Shown: positions 32,850 to 43,187, numbered from the stretch's first letter. The stretch is 64,000 nucleotides of DNA from Spirosoma sp. SC4-14 (GCF_037201965.1 NZ_CP147518.1:7495001-7559000); one strand, 5' to 3'. Notes: generated from the letters alone by a model not told the origin. Translations and numbers: made by a program.

Positions 32850-33290
32850 TTATTGCTTATAACCAGTAAAAAATAAAACAGCCTCCGGCGAATTTTGCAT
32901 GGTTAGCCGTAAGACCTTACCTTGCTTTTCCATTCCATTATCCATAAACATACGATCCGTTTGAAGCAACCCAATGCTGGAGTCGGCCATATTGAACTGA
33001 ACCGCATCAGCTTGGCGATTTAGCTTAATATGCTCTAACCGTCTGGTTTCTCTGTTCGGATATTGCCGGGTATAGATCAGGGTTACTGCGCTATCCGACT
33101 CTGCCTCCACCTTTGCAAATGGCATTTTATCCGACGGTATAGCGGCACAGGAAGGATCAAGAAAAAAATTGGTCTGATAAGTACCAACAACTTCTCCAGC
33201 CAGCGATGTTGCATTAGGCAGAATATCACTTTCATGCCGACAGGCCGTTAACATGCCTAAAAAAACAAAAAAAAGCAGTTGTTTCATCAT
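32850..33290 (-). CDS. Small lipoprotein of unknown function
   Basis: A 146-residue protein with a lipoprotein signal peptide: MMKQLLFFVFLGMLTAC, lipobox LTAC with the modified Cys at 17. The mature part is mostly beta-prone and contains EVVGTYQTNFFLDPSCAAIP and SSIGLLQTDRMFMDNGM. No catalytic motif was seen and the family is not recognised. It lies 51 bases from the transglutaminase-like gene on the same strand and may be co-transcribed with it. Confidence 0.7.
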   Translation of the reverse strand: MMKQLLFFVFLGMLTACRHESDILPNATSLAGEVVGTYQTNFFLDPSCAAIPSDKMPFAKVEAESDSAVTLIYTRQYPNRETRRLEHIKLNRQADAVQFNMADSSIGLLQTDRMFMDNGMEKQGKVLRLTMQNSPEAVLFFTGYKQ

Positions 33291-33341
33291 TGGTTAATAG
33301 AAGCTTAATTCATAGACCCATCTGGTACTGAAAAGGTTGCG

Positions 33342-34151
33342 TTATTGGCCGTTTTTTTCGACCTCGCCCTCTTCAGCCGAATCAACCCAAACCTTCATAT
33401 CCGTAAGTACCATGTTCCCAAATTGGGTTGTAAAAGCAACATCTGCAGCATCGCGCCCATAAGCCACTGTGATTCTATTACCCCTCGGTTCGCGCTGGGT
33501 GGCATCAAACGTAAACCACCGACCATCGATATAAGCTTCAAACCAGGCATGAAGATCCATCGGATCAAGTTGATATAGGTACCCCACCACCATTCGGGCC
33601 GGAATATTTAAAGCCCGGCAGAGTGAAATGCCTAAATGGGTAAAATCGCGGCAAACGCCAATTCGATTATTGGCCGTATCAACCGCCGATGTACTGGCAT
33701 TGCTGGTCCCATACTCATATTTTATATTCTGATTGATCCAGCTTCGAATAGCTTCAGCCTGATCGTAGCCCGGTTCATAGCCATTTGTAATCTCGGTTGC
33801 CAGACTACCCAACTGATCCGATTGACAATAACGGCTTGGCAAGGTATAATGTAATACGCTATCGGGCAAATCTTCTACGGCCGTATAGGGCGCACCTGCC
33901 GCCACGTCAATTATATCTGCGGTTTGCACAGTAGCCGAGAAATGAATTGAAAAAGGTCCTTCGGGTGCTACTACCCGCTGGCAAAGATTTCCATAAATAT
34001 CGGTAAACTCCGTGACGTTGACAGTTGGAGTAATCTGGTATTCTTCTCGAATTATCCACTGTCCGGCTCCCGAACGTGGACGTAGCATAAGCACTAGCGG
34101 TGTTGATTCTTTTGCGTCGAACGAGAGTTCGCAGCCAGCATTGAGTTGCAT
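33342..34151 (-). CDS. Transglutaminase-like cysteine protease family protein
   Basis: The 269-residue protein has an N-terminal beta domain (about 1-90, the bacterial transglutaminase N-terminal region) followed by a papain-like transglutaminase core. The triad is visible: C167 in GVCRDFTHLGISLCRALNIP, H201 in DLHAWFEAYIDG and D216 in WFTFDATQ. There is no signal peptide, so it is probably cytoplasmic. Proteins of this kind act as peptidases or amidases on peptides or polyglutamyl chains; the substrate here is unknown. It lies downstream of rpoC after a terminator. Confidence 0.88.
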   Translation of the reverse strand: MQLNAGCELSFDAKESTPLVLMLRPRSGAGQWIIREEYQITPTVNVTEFTDIYGNLCQRVVAPEGPFSIHFSATVQTADIIDVAAGAPYTAVEDLPDSVLHYTLPSRYCQSDQLGSLATEITNGYEPGYDQAEAIRSWINQNIKYEYGTSNASTSAVDTANNRIGVCRDFTHLGISLCRALNIPARMVVGYLYQLDPMDLHAWFEAYIDGRWFTFDATQREPRGNRITVAYGRDAADVAFTTQFGNMVLTDMKVWVDSAEEGEVEKNGQ

Positions 34152-34213
34152 TTTTTTCGCGTAAATGATTTAGCAGAATAAGCAGAATTTCAGTGCTTTT
34201 GTTATGACATAGC

Positions 34214-34250
34214 AAAAAAATACCCCAGCTGTTGCCAGCCAGGGTATTTT
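34214..34250 (-). terminator. Terminator after rpoC
   Basis: On the minus strand AATACCC..GCUG pairs with CAGC..GGGUAUU, followed by seven U. It ends the secE-rpoC operon 18 bases after the rpoC stop. Confidence 0.8.
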
Positions 34251-34268
34251 CTATAATTATACCAGTGC

Positions 34269-37200
34269 TTAAACCGTAGCCCGTTTCTTACTACGAGCAA
34301 ACTGCTCACGCGATTCGGTAATTGATTCGAGTTCTTCTTTCGAACCCACAACAGCATTCTGGTAACGGCGGATACCTGTTCCAGCCGGAATCAGGTGTCC
34401 GACAATTACGTTCTCTTTCAGCCCTTCGAGCGTATCGCGCTTGCCACGAATAGAGGCTTCGCTCAATACTTTCGTTGTTTCCTGGAAGGAAGCAGCCGAA
34501 ATGAAGCTGTCGGTACCCAACGATGCCTGCGTAATACCCATCAGTGTTGGTTGCGAAACGGCAGCCATAGCATCACGAACAGTAACAAGCGTTAAGTCGC
34601 GACGTTTCAGGCTTGAGTTTTCATCACGTAACTGACGAGTCGTAACGATCTGTCCTGGCTTAAAGTTAGCTGAGTCGCCAGCATCCGTTACTACTTTAGC
34701 GTCAAGAACTTTATCATTCTCTTCACGGAACGCCCACTTGTCAACTACTTGTCCTTCGAGGAAGTTCGTGTCGCCTGAGTCGATAATTTCAACTTTTTGC
34801 ATCATCTGCCGCACAATGGCTTCGATATGCTTATCGTTGATTTTTACGCCTTGCAGGCGGTAAACTTCCTGAATTTCATTTACCAGGTATTCCTGAACAG
34901 CCGTTGGTCCTTTAATGGCCAGAATATCGCTCGGTGTAATGGCCCCATCCGACAGCGGAGCGCCAGCCCGTACAAAGTCGTTATCCTGAACAAGAATGAA
35001 TTTCGACAGCGGTACGAGGTATTTTTTCTTGGTACCGTCTTTCGATTCGATAAAGATTTCGCGGTTACCCCGTTTGATAGCACCGTAGGTAACAACGCCA
35101 TCAATTTCACTCACAACTGCCGGGTTCGATGGGTTCCGTGCTTCGAACAATTCCGTTACACGAGGCAGACCACCCGTGATGTCGCGGGTTTTACCTACGT
35201 TACGTGGAATTTTCGCCAACGGCTGACCTGCTTTAATCGACTGGCCTGTTTTTACAACAAGACGAGAGCCAACAGGCAGGTTATACCCTTTCTCGGTAAT
35301 TTCAGGAAGGATTGTACTAACACCGCTCACAACGATAGCCGGGTTTTTCGACTTATCGCGGCTTTCGATGATCACCATTTCCTGGAAGCCCGTTTGTTCG
35401 TCAAACTCTTCGCGGTAGGTAATACCATCTTCTATTGCGTCGAAGCTGATCGTTCCGGTTAATTCAGACAGGATAACTGCATTATAGGGGTCCCATGCGC
35501 AGATATCGTCGCCTTTTTTCACGATATCACCGTCTTTAACCCGCAGGAACGCACCATAGGGAACGTTGTTGCTGATCAGAACGATGTTACGATCTTCCGG
35601 ACTAACGATCCGGACTTCGCCCGAACGGCCCATAACAACCGTTTGTGGATTTCCTTCAGCATCTTCCGATTGAACGGTCCGCATTTCTTCGAACTCAATC
35701 AGACCGTCGAATTTCGCTTTAATCGATGCATCGACCGCAATATTCGACGCTGTACCACCCACGTGGAAGGTACGAAGTGTAAGCTGTGTACCGGGCTCTC
35801 CAATTGACTGCGAGGCAATTACGCCTACCGCTTCACCAATGTCGACCATCCGGCCCGAAGCCAGGTTCCGACCATAACACTTAGCACAAACACCTTGGCG
35901 CGATTCGCAGGTCAGTACCGACCGAATTTCAACCGTTTCAATACTGGTTTCATCAATGCGGGCAGCTACTTCTTCGGTAACCAACTCACCCGATGCAACA
36001 ATCAGATCTTTCGTCAGCGGATCATAAATATCATGAACCGTTGTGCGGCCCAGAATCCGTTCAGAAAGTGGTTCAACGATGTCTTCGTTATCTTTCAGTG
36101 CTGACACTTGCAGACCACGAAGTGTACCGCAATCGTCTTCACTAATAATAACATCCTGCGCTACATCGTGCAGACGACGGGTCAGATAGCCAGCATCAGC
36201 CGTTTTCAGAGCTGTATCGGCCAGACCTTTCCGGGCACCGTGGGTCGAGATAAAGTATTCCAATACGTCGAGACCTTCTTTGAAGTTCGACAAAATCGGG
36301 TTTTCGATAATCTCACCAACTGAACCCTGCAGGTTTTTCTGTGGCTTAGCCATCAGCCCCCGCATTCCACCCAATTGGCGAATCTGCTCGCGAGAACCAC
36401 GGGCTCCCGAGTGCATCATCATGTAAATTGAGTTGAAACCACCCTGATCAGCTTCGAGCTGCTTCATCAATGTCTCCGTCAAACGGGAGTTTACACGTGT
36501 CCAGATGTCGATAACCTGGTTGTAACGCTCGTTCTCTGTAATCAGACCCATCAGGTAGTTATCCCAAACGCTCTGCACTTCAGCTTTAGCTTCTTCAACA
36601 AGGCCCTGTTTGGCTTCAGGGATCATGACGTCGCTCAGGCCGATTGACAGACCACCTTTGAAGGCCATCTGGAAACCGAGTTCTTTGATATCGTCGAGGA
36701 ATTGTGCCGTACGTGCACCGCCCGAAATCTTGAAGATCAACGCAATGATTTGTTGCAGTTTCTTCTTCGTCAGCAGTTCATTAATATAGCCTACTTCCTC
36801 TGGCACAGCCTGATTGAACAACAACCGGCCAGCCACCGTATCAATAACTTTATATACTAGCTCACCATCTTCGTCCCGGACTTTAACCCGGCACTTAATG
36901 TTAGCATGTTTAGAAACTTTACCTTCGTTGATGGCAATAATTACTTCCTCAGCGCCATAGAACGTCATTCCTTCACCAGCAATTGGATATTCAGGAGTGT
37001 TTTTACGGCCTTTGGTAACGTAATATAGACCCAACACCATGTCCTGCGATGGTACCGTAATTGGTGCACCATTAGCAGGGTTTAGGATGTTGTGCGATGC
37101 CAGCATCAGCAGCGACGCTTCCAGAATAGCTTCCTGACCCAGCGGAACGTGTACGGCCATTTGGTCACCATCGAAGTCAGCGTTGAAGGCCGTACAAACG

Positions 37201-38597
37201 AGTGGGTGCAACTGAATAGCTTTTCCTTCGATCAGCTTAGGCTGGAATGCCTGAATACCCAACCGGTGCAACGTTGGAGCCCGGTTCAGCAGAACAGGGT
37301 GGCCTTTCAGCACGTTTTCCAGAATATCCCAGATAACAGGGTCTTTCCGGTCAACGATTTTCTTAGCCGATTTCACCGTTTTCACGATACCCCGCTCAAT
37401 GAGTTTCCGAATCACAAACGGCTTGAACAATTCGGCCGCCATATCTTTCGGTAAACCACACTCGTGCAGTTTCAGCTCAGGACCTACCACAATAACCGAA
37501 CGACCCGAATAGTCGACTCGCTTACCGAGCAGGTTCTGCCGGAAACGACCTTGCTTACCTTTCAGCATATCCGATAACGACTTCAGCGCGCGGTTACCTT
37601 CCGAACGGACGGCATTCACTTTGCGAGAGTTATCGAACAGCGAATCGACAGCTTCCTGTAACATCCGCTTTTCGTTCCGTAGAATTACTTCAGGCGCCTT
37701 GATTTCGATAAGTCGCTTCAGACGGTTGTTCCGAATAATAACCCGGCGATACAGGTCATTCAAGTCAGATGTAGCAAACCGACCACCATCCAGCGGGACA
37801 AGCGGACGTAATTCGGGCGGAATTACTGGCACCATTTTGATTACCATCCACTCAGGGCGGTTCTCAATACGTCCATTCGCTTCGCGGAACGCTTCAACCA
37901 CTTTCAGCCGCTTCAGCGCTTCGGCCTTGCGTTGCTGTGAGGTATCGGTTGCTGCCGCGTGGCGAAGTTGATACGACAGTTCATCTAATTCCAGACGAGA
38001 CAATAGCATTTCCAACGCTTCGGCCCCCATTTTCGCAATGAATTTGTTGGGGTCTTTGTCGTCGAGGTGCTGGTTTGTGCTCGGCAGTTTGTCAATAATA
38101 TCAAGATACTCGTCTTCCGTCAGGAAATCGAGTTGGTTAATGCCATCTTCGGCCTTCACTCCTGGCTGAACTACTACATACCGTTCGTAGTAGATCACCT
38201 GATCGAGTTTTTTGGTTGATAGACCCAGCAAATAACCAATTTTGTTTGGCAGGCTGCGGAAATACCAGATATGCGCAACCGGAACCACCAGTTCTATGTG
38301 GCCCATACGCTCCCGGCGTACCTTTTTCTCGGTAACTTCCACACCGCAGCGATCACAGATAATGCCTTTATAGCGAATCCGCTTATACTTACCGCAATGG
38401 CATTCCCAGTCTTTTACAGGGCCAAAAATGCGCTCGCAGAACAAGCCTCCCATTTCTGGTTTGTATGTGCGGTAGTTGATCGTCTCCGGCTGTGTCACCT
38501 CGCCGTAGGAACTCTCCAAAATAGACTCCGGCGATGCCAGGCTGATTGTCACGCTCTGGAAGTCGCTATTGAGTTTCTTGTTCTTTTTGAACGACAT
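34269..38597 (-). CDS. rpoC: RNA polymerase beta' subunit
   Basis: The catalytic largest subunit of RNA polymerase, 1442 residues. The N-terminal zinc-binding domain has C66, C68, C81 and C84 (CHCGKYKRIRYKGIICDRCG). The active-site Mg motif NADFDGDQMAVH is near 471. A second zinc site is in CESRQGVCAKCYGRNL (about 905) and the trigger-loop/bridge-helix region contains GMRGLMAKPQ. Long beta-sandwich-hybrid insertions in the C-terminal third are typical of Bacteroidota. It follows rpoB across an 83-base repeat-filled spacer. Confidence 0.99.
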   Translation of the reverse strand: MSFKKNKKLNSDFQSVTISLASPESILESSYGEVTQPETINYRTYKPEMGGLFCERIFGPVKDWECHCGKYKRIRYKGIICDRCGVEVTEKKVRRERMGHIELVVPVAHIWYFRSLPNKIGYLLGLSTKKLDQVIYYERYVVVQPGVKAEDGINQLDFLTEDEYLDIIDKLPSTNQHLDDKDPNKFIAKMGAEALEMLLSRLELDELSYQLRHAAATDTSQQRKAEALKRLKVVEAFREANGRIENRPEWMVIKMVPVIPPELRPLVPLDGGRFATSDLNDLYRRVIIRNNRLKRLIEIKAPEVILRNEKRMLQEAVDSLFDNSRKVNAVRSEGNRALKSLSDMLKGKQGRFRQNLLGKRVDYSGRSVIVVGPELKLHECGLPKDMAAELFKPFVIRKLIERGIVKTVKSAKKIVDRKDPVIWDILENVLKGHPVLLNRAPTLHRLGIQAFQPKLIEGKAIQLHPLVCTAFNADFDGDQMAVHVPLGQEAILEASLLMLASHNILNPANGAPITVPSQDMVLGLYYVTKGRKNTPEYPIAGEGMTFYGAEEVIIAINEGKVSKHANIKCRVKVRDEDGELVYKVIDTVAGRLLFNQAVPEEVGYINELLTKKKLQQIIALIFKISGGARTAQFLDDIKELGFQMAFKGGLSIGLSDVMIPEAKQGLVEEAKAEVQSVWDNYLMGLITENERYNQVIDIWTRVNSRLTETLMKQLEADQGGFNSIYMMMHSGARGSREQIRQLGGMRGLMAKPQKNLQGSVGEIIENPILSNFKEGLDVLEYFISTHGARKGLADTALKTADAGYLTRRLHDVAQDVIISEDDCGTLRGLQVSALKDNEDIVEPLSERILGRTTVHDIYDPLTKDLIVASGELVTEEVAARIDETSIETVEIRSVLTCESRQGVCAKCYGRNLASGRMVDIGEAVGVIASQSIGEPGTQLTLRTFHVGGTASNIAVDASIKAKFDGLIEFEEMRTVQSEDAEGNPQTVVMGRSGEVRIVSPEDRNIVLISNNVPYGAFLRVKDGDIVKKGDDICAWDPYNAVILSELTGTISFDAIEDGITYREEFDEQTGFQEMVIIESRDKSKNPAIVVSGVSTILPEITEKGYNLPVGSRLVVKTGQSIKAGQPLAKIPRNVGKTRDITGGLPRVTELFEARNPSNPAVVSEIDGVVTYGAIKRGNREIFIESKDGTKKKYLVPLSKFILVQDNDFVRAGAPLSDGAITPSDILAIKGPTAVQEYLVNEIQEVYRLQGVKINDKHIEAIVRQMMQKVEIIDSGDTNFLEGQVVDKWAFREENDKVLDAKVVTDAGDSANFKPGQIVTTRQLRDENSSLKRRDLTLVTVRDAMAAVSQPTLMGITQASLGTDSFISAASFQETTKVLSEASIRGKRDTLEGLKENVIVGHLIPAGTGIRRYQNAVVGSKEELESITESREQFARSKKRATV

Positions 38598-38613
38598 TGG
38601 TTGGAGATTTAAA

Positions 38614-38676
38614 AGCCCCCAACCCCCGAAGGGGGCTTTCGCTGGTTAAAGCCCCCCCTTCGGGGGTTGGGGGGCT
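38614..38676. repeat. Dispersed inverted repeat, AGCCCCC(C)AACCCCC family, copy 2 (rpoB-rpoC)
   Basis: Left arm AGCCCCCAACCCCCGAAGGG... (38614-38639) and right arm (38648-38676) are complementary over about 25 bases, and each arm is itself a short hairpin (CCCCC-GAA-GGGGG). A very stable structure would form inside the rpoB-rpoC message. Same family as 15501-15583. Confidence 0.8.
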
Positions 38677-38680
38677 GTTT

Positions 38681-41600
38681 TTATTCTAATGTAATTTCAA
38701 GGGCCAGACCGCGCAATTCGTGCACAAGTACATTGAACGACTCCGGAATATTTGGCTTCGGCAGGTTTTCACCTTTCACAATTGCCTCATATGCCTTCGC
38801 ACGGCCAACAACGTCATCCGATTTAACGGTTAGGATCTCCTGTAGGATGTTCGAAGCCCCAAAGGCTTCCAGCGCCCATACTTCCATTTCTCCAAACCGT
38901 TGACCACCAAACTGCGCTTTACCACCCAGCGGCTGCTGAGTAATGAGCGAGTATGGCCCAATCGAACGAGCGTGCATCTTATCATCTACCAGGTGACCTA
39001 GTTTAAGCATATAAATGATGCCAACCGTTACCGGCTGATCAAAACGCTCACCTGTCAAACCGTTGTAGAGATATGTACGACCAAAGGATGGCAACCCGGC
39101 TTCATTCAGTTCATCAGCCACCTGTTGTTCAGTCGCCCCGTCAAAAATTGGCGTTGCATACTTCCGATCAAGTTTCTGGCCTGCCCATGCCAACACGGTT
39201 TCGTAAATCTGACCGAGGTTCATCCGGGATGGTACGCCAAGCGGATTCAAAACGATATCCACTTTTGTTCCATCTTCGAGGAATGGCATATCTTCGTCAC
39301 GAACAATCCGGGCAACAACCCCCTTGTTACCGTGACGACCAGCCATTTTATCCCCCACTTTCAGCTTACGCTTTTTGGCAATGTATACTTTGGCAAGTTT
39401 TACAATACCGGCTGGCAGCTCATCGCCTACCTCAAGCGTAAAGCGCTCCCGTTTGAATCGACCTGTGATTTCGCTCCGGCGGTTATTGTAGTTTTTCACT
39501 AACAGAACCACCATTTGGTTTACTTTATCATCCTCGGTCCAACCATCCAGATTAAGATCAATCAGGATGTTCGCTTCTTCCGGAACGGCATAACCACTTT
39601 CATCACGATAAGGGTTTTTGTCTGGGAATAAGTTATCCGTAATATTTTTCCGGTTAAACTTCACCCCTTTGCTCACAATTTCGTCGCCAAATTTGTGTTT
39701 AACCCCGGCACTGGTTTTGCCATCAAGTAACGCTACTGTTTTTTCGATCATACGAGCACGGAAGTCGGTTAACTCACGGCTGTATTTTTTCATCAGTGCC
39801 TTGATTTCATCTTTATGCTTACCGCGCTCCTCTTTGGCTGGGCGAGCAAACAGCTTCGTATCAATCACAACACCTTTTAAAGATGGTGGTGCTTTCTTCG
39901 ATGCGTCTTTTACATCACCCGCTTTATCGCCAAAGATAGCGCGAAGCAGTTTTTCTTCCGGTGTTGGATCACTTTCTCCTTTCGGAGTAATCTTACCGAT
40001 CAGGATATCACCTTCTTTTACTTCGGTACCAACACGAACAATCCCGTTTTCATCGAGGTTACGAACTGTTTCTTCGCTAACGTTCGGGATTTCAGACGTT
40101 AATTCCTCTTCGCCACGTTTCGTATCACGAACTTCCAGTTCGAACTCTTCAATATGAATTGAGGTGAAAATATCTTCGCGTACAACACGCTCCGAAATCA
40201 CGATCGCATCCTCAAAGTTATACCCTTGCCATGGCATAAAGGCAACCTTCATGTTCCGGCCCAGTGCCAGTTCCCCTGCCTGTGTTGCATAGCCTTCACA
40301 CAGCACATCACCTTTCTTCACACGCTGGCCTTTCAGCACAGTTGGCTTCAGGTTAATGCAGGTATCCTGGTTTGTCCGACGGAACTTGATGAGGTTATAT
40401 GTTTTCTGATCATCATCGAACGTAACCGCTAGCTGATCATCATCCAGCTCATAGCGAACGACAATTTTCGTAGAATCGACAAACTCAATAACACCATCTG
40501 CCTCAGCAATTACCAGCGTCCGCGAATCTACGGCCACCCGACCTTCCAGACCTGTTCCTACAATTGGAGCTTCCGGACGGAGTAATGGCACCGCCTGACG
40601 TTGCATGTTCGATCCCATCAGGGCGCGGTTAGCGTCGTCATGCTCAAGGAAAGGAATCATCGAAGCCGCCACCGACACAATCTGGTTCGGTGCAATATCC
40701 ATAAAGGTTACGTTCGAAGGTTCAGCCATTGGGAAGTCACCTTCAAAACGAGCCTTCAGACGATCAACATGGAAATTACCACTATCATCAACCCCGGCAT
40801 TTGCCTGAGCAATGTAGTGCGTATCTTCTTCTTCAGCCGTCAGATACATTACGGGTTTATCCATGGCCACCTTACCGTTTTCAATAATGCGATATGGTGT
40901 TTCGATAAAGCCCATGCTGTTGATTTTAGCATAAACGCACAGCGACGAAATCAGACCGATGTTCGGACCTTCCGGGGTTTCGATGGTACACAACCGGCCA
41001 TAGTGCGTGTAGTGTACGTCACGAACCTCAAAACCAGCCCGCTCGCGTGATAGACCCCCCGGTCCCAGTGCCGACATCCGACGCTTATGCGTCACTTCGG
41101 CCAGCGGATTGGTTTGGTCCATAAACTGCGATAACTGGTTGGTTCCGAAGAACGAGTTAATAACCGACGATAACGTACGGGCATTAATCAGATCAACGGG
41201 TTTGAAATCCTCGTTATCCCGAACGTTCATCCGCTCCTTAATCGTCCGCGCCATACGAGCCAGCCCAACGCCAAACTGGGCGTATAGCTGCTCACCTACC
41301 GTCCGAACACGGCGGTTGCTGAGATGGTCAATATCATCAACTACGGCCTTTGAGTTGATCAGACCAATCAGGTACTTCACAATAGAAACAATATCTTCTG
41401 TTGTGAGAACCTTCATATCCGACGAAATGTCAAGACCGAGCTTTTTATTAATTCGGTAACGGCCCACATCGCCCAAATCATACCGTTTATCTGAGAAGAA
41501 CAGACTCTGGATAATTTCACGGGCGGTTTGCTCATCGGGTGCGTCGGCATTCCGAAGTTGCCGATAGATTTGCTCGACAGCCTCTTTTTCAGAGTTCGAG

Positions 41601-42550
41601 CTATCTTTCTGCAACGTATTATAAATGATATTGTAATCGGCCATGTTCATGTCCTCCTTATGGAGAATCACTGACTTTTGGCCCGAATCCATAATCACAT
41701 CAATATCATCAGGCGAAATGGCAGAGTCACGCTCAAGCAGCACTTCATTCCGACTGATCGATACTACTTCACCCGTATCTTCATCAACGAAGTCTTCCGT
41801 CCATGTACGAAGTACGCGGGCTGCTAACCGACGGCCAATGGCTTTTTTCAGATTTGCTGGTGTTGCTGGTAGTTCTTCTGACAAACCAAACAAATCCAGA
41901 ATATCTTTATCTGAGCCAAATCCGATAGCACGTAGCAACGTCGTAACCGGGAATTTCTTTTTCCGGTCAATGTAGGCATACATGACGTTGTTAACATCGG
42001 TTGAAAACTCAATCCACGACCCTTTAAATGGAATAATCCGGGCCGAATAGAGTTTTGTTCCGTTTGTGTGCTTGCTCATCGAGAAGAACACGCCCGGCGA
42101 ACGGTGCAATTGAGAAACAATCACCCGTTCAGCTCCGTTAATCACGAATGATCCCTTTTCGGTCATGTATGGGATATTTCCCAGAAAAACCTCCTGTTCA
42201 ATTGTCTCAAAATCCTCATTATCAGGATCATTGTTCGACAAGCGCAGTTTGGCTTTCAGTGGCACCGAATAGGTTAATCCACGATCAATGGATTCATCGA
42301 CCGAGTATTTTGGTGGATCAACAGAGTAATCAATGAACTCCAGCTTAAAGTTTTCGCGGGAGTCTGAAATTGGGAAATTTTCCTGAAACACTTTAAACAA
42401 GCCCTCTTCCGAGCGCTGGTTAGAAGGCGTGTCAAGCTGGAAAAAATCTTTGAAGGATTTTACTTGAATATCCAGGAAATCCGGATACCCAATCACTGGC
42501 TGAATCGTCGCAAAATTTTTGCGCGTACTGATTTTCGCGTTTGTAGCCAA
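38681..42550 (-). CDS. rpoB: RNA polymerase beta subunit
   Basis: The beta subunit forms the main channel and rifampicin pocket; the pocket region has FFGTNQLSQFMDQTNPLAEV and HKRRMSALGPGGLSRERAGF. The C-terminus (GGKAQFGGQRFGEMEVWALE) is complete. No in-frame ATG exists before the first conserved region. The start is placed at a TTG (42550) giving 1289 residues beginning (M)ATNAKISTRKNFATIQPVI, so that YPDFLDIQ falls near residue 22 as in relatives. Frames open up to another TTG at 42655, with a GTG between, would add up to 35 unlike residues. The rifampicin-site residues D and H are sensitive-type. Confidence 0.95.
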   Translation of the reverse strand: MATNAKISTRKNFATIQPVIGYPDFLDIQVKSFKDFFQLDTPSNQRSEEGLFKVFQENFPISDSRENFKLEFIDYSVDPPKYSVDESIDRGLTYSVPLKAKLRLSNNDPDNEDFETIEQEVFLGNIPYMTEKGSFVINGAERVIVSQLHRSPGVFFSMSKHTNGTKLYSARIIPFKGSWIEFSTDVNNVMYAYIDRKKKFPVTTLLRAIGFGSDKDILDLFGLSEELPATPANLKKAIGRRLAARVLRTWTEDFVDEDTGEVVSISRNEVLLERDSAISPDDIDVIMDSGQKSVILHKEDMNMADYNIIYNTLQKDSSNSEKEAVEQIYRQLRNADAPDEQTAREIIQSLFFSDKRYDLGDVGRYRINKKLGLDISSDMKVLTTEDIVSIVKYLIGLINSKAVVDDIDHLSNRRVRTVGEQLYAQFGVGLARMARTIKERMNVRDNEDFKPVDLINARTLSSVINSFFGTNQLSQFMDQTNPLAEVTHKRRMSALGPGGLSRERAGFEVRDVHYTHYGRLCTIETPEGPNIGLISSLCVYAKINSMGFIETPYRIIENGKVAMDKPVMYLTAEEEDTHYIAQANAGVDDSGNFHVDRLKARFEGDFPMAEPSNVTFMDIAPNQIVSVAASMIPFLEHDDANRALMGSNMQRQAVPLLRPEAPIVGTGLEGRVAVDSRTLVIAEADGVIEFVDSTKIVVRYELDDDQLAVTFDDDQKTYNLIKFRRTNQDTCINLKPTVLKGQRVKKGDVLCEGYATQAGELALGRNMKVAFMPWQGYNFEDAIVISERVVREDIFTSIHIEEFELEVRDTKRGEEELTSEIPNVSEETVRNLDENGIVRVGTEVKEGDILIGKITPKGESDPTPEEKLLRAIFGDKAGDVKDASKKAPPSLKGVVIDTKLFARPAKEERGKHKDEIKALMKKYSRELTDFRARMIEKTVALLDGKTSAGVKHKFGDEIVSKGVKFNRKNITDNLFPDKNPYRDESGYAVPEEANILIDLNLDGWTEDDKVNQMVVLLVKNYNNRRSEITGRFKRERFTLEVGDELPAGIVKLAKVYIAKKRKLKVGDKMAGRHGNKGVVARIVRDEDMPFLEDGTKVDIVLNPLGVPSRMNLGQIYETVLAWAGQKLDRKYATPIFDGATEQQVADELNEAGLPSFGRTYLYNGLTGERFDQPVTVGIIYMLKLGHLVDDKMHARSIGPYSLITQQPLGGKAQFGGQRFGEMEVWALEAFGASNILQEILTVKSDDVVGRAKAYEAIVKGENLPKPNIPESFNVLVHELRGLALEITLE

Positions 42551-42721
42551 GATTGTGCTTCGTTTAGTTGCGTAACCGATTCTCTGTGAGTGCGTTGCGA
42601 GGATTTGCGACGGCACTCGGACTAAGCGGCTATTCAGACCCCAGGCGTCACCCAACCCAAGGGGCGTAAATAGACAACGTAAGGCAATAAAAATAAGTTT
42701 GTCATTTGCAAGCGCATAGAC

Positions 42722-42778
42722 AAAAAAGTCTCCAAACAGGAAAAGACCAGACGATGGTCTGGCCTCCCCTGCCTGGAG
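42722..42778 (-). terminator. Attenuator-like terminator between rplL and rpoB
   Basis: On the minus strand CTCCAGGCAGG (from 42778) pairs over 11 positions, two of them G-U, with CCTGTTTGGAG; inside it CCAGAC and GTCTGG form a 6-bp stem with a CATC loop; six U follow (42727-42722). E. coli has a partial terminator at the same place that sets the ratio of ribosomal protein to polymerase expression. Confidence 0.75.
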
Positions 42779-42800
42779 CGGTATACTATTAAGTGGATGC

Positions 42801-43187
42801 TTACTTCACTTCAACTTCAGCACCTGCTTCTTCGAGTTGCTTGCGCAGCGATTCTGCTTCGTCTTTAGCAACACCTTCTTTCACTGGCTTCGGAGCACCA
42901 TCAACCAGTTCTTTCGCTTCTTTCAGGCCCAGACCGGTCAGGTCTTTAACCAGTTTCACGACAGCCAGTTTAGCGGCACCAGCCGATTTCAGGATTACGT
43001 CGAACGAAGTTTTCTCAGCAGCAGCTGGAGCAGCATCACCGCCACCTGCAGCACCACCAGCTACCATTACGGGAGCAGCAGCAGCTGGCTCAATTCCGTA
43101 CTCATCCTTCAGGATAGCAGCCAGTTCGTTAACTTCTTTAACCGTTAGGCTTACAAGCTGCTCAGCGAACGCTTTCAAATCTGCCAT
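42801..43187 (-). CDS. rplL: 50S ribosomal protein L7/L12
   Basis: L7/L12 dimers form the flexible stalk that recruits translational GTPases. The 128-residue protein has the dimerising N-terminal helix pair (MADLKAFAEQLVSLTVKEVN), the Ala/Gly/Pro-rich hinge (PAAAAPVMVAGGAAGGGDAA) and the C-terminal domain KLAVVKLVKDLTGLGLKEAK with LVDGAPKPVKEGV. Length is standard. Confidence 0.98.
   Translation of the reverse strand: MADLKAFAEQLVSLTVKEVNELAAILKDEYGIEPAAAAPVMVAGGAAGGGDAAPAAAEKTSFDVILKSAGAAKLAVVKLVKDLTGLGLKEAKELVDGAPKPVKEGVAKDEAESLRKQLEEAGAEVEVK

Noticed and set aside
34797..35462. Plus-strand frame of 221 codons
   Set aside because: It lies wholly antisense to conserved rpoC codons and has no recognisable domain; long antisense frames are common opposite rpoB and rpoC.
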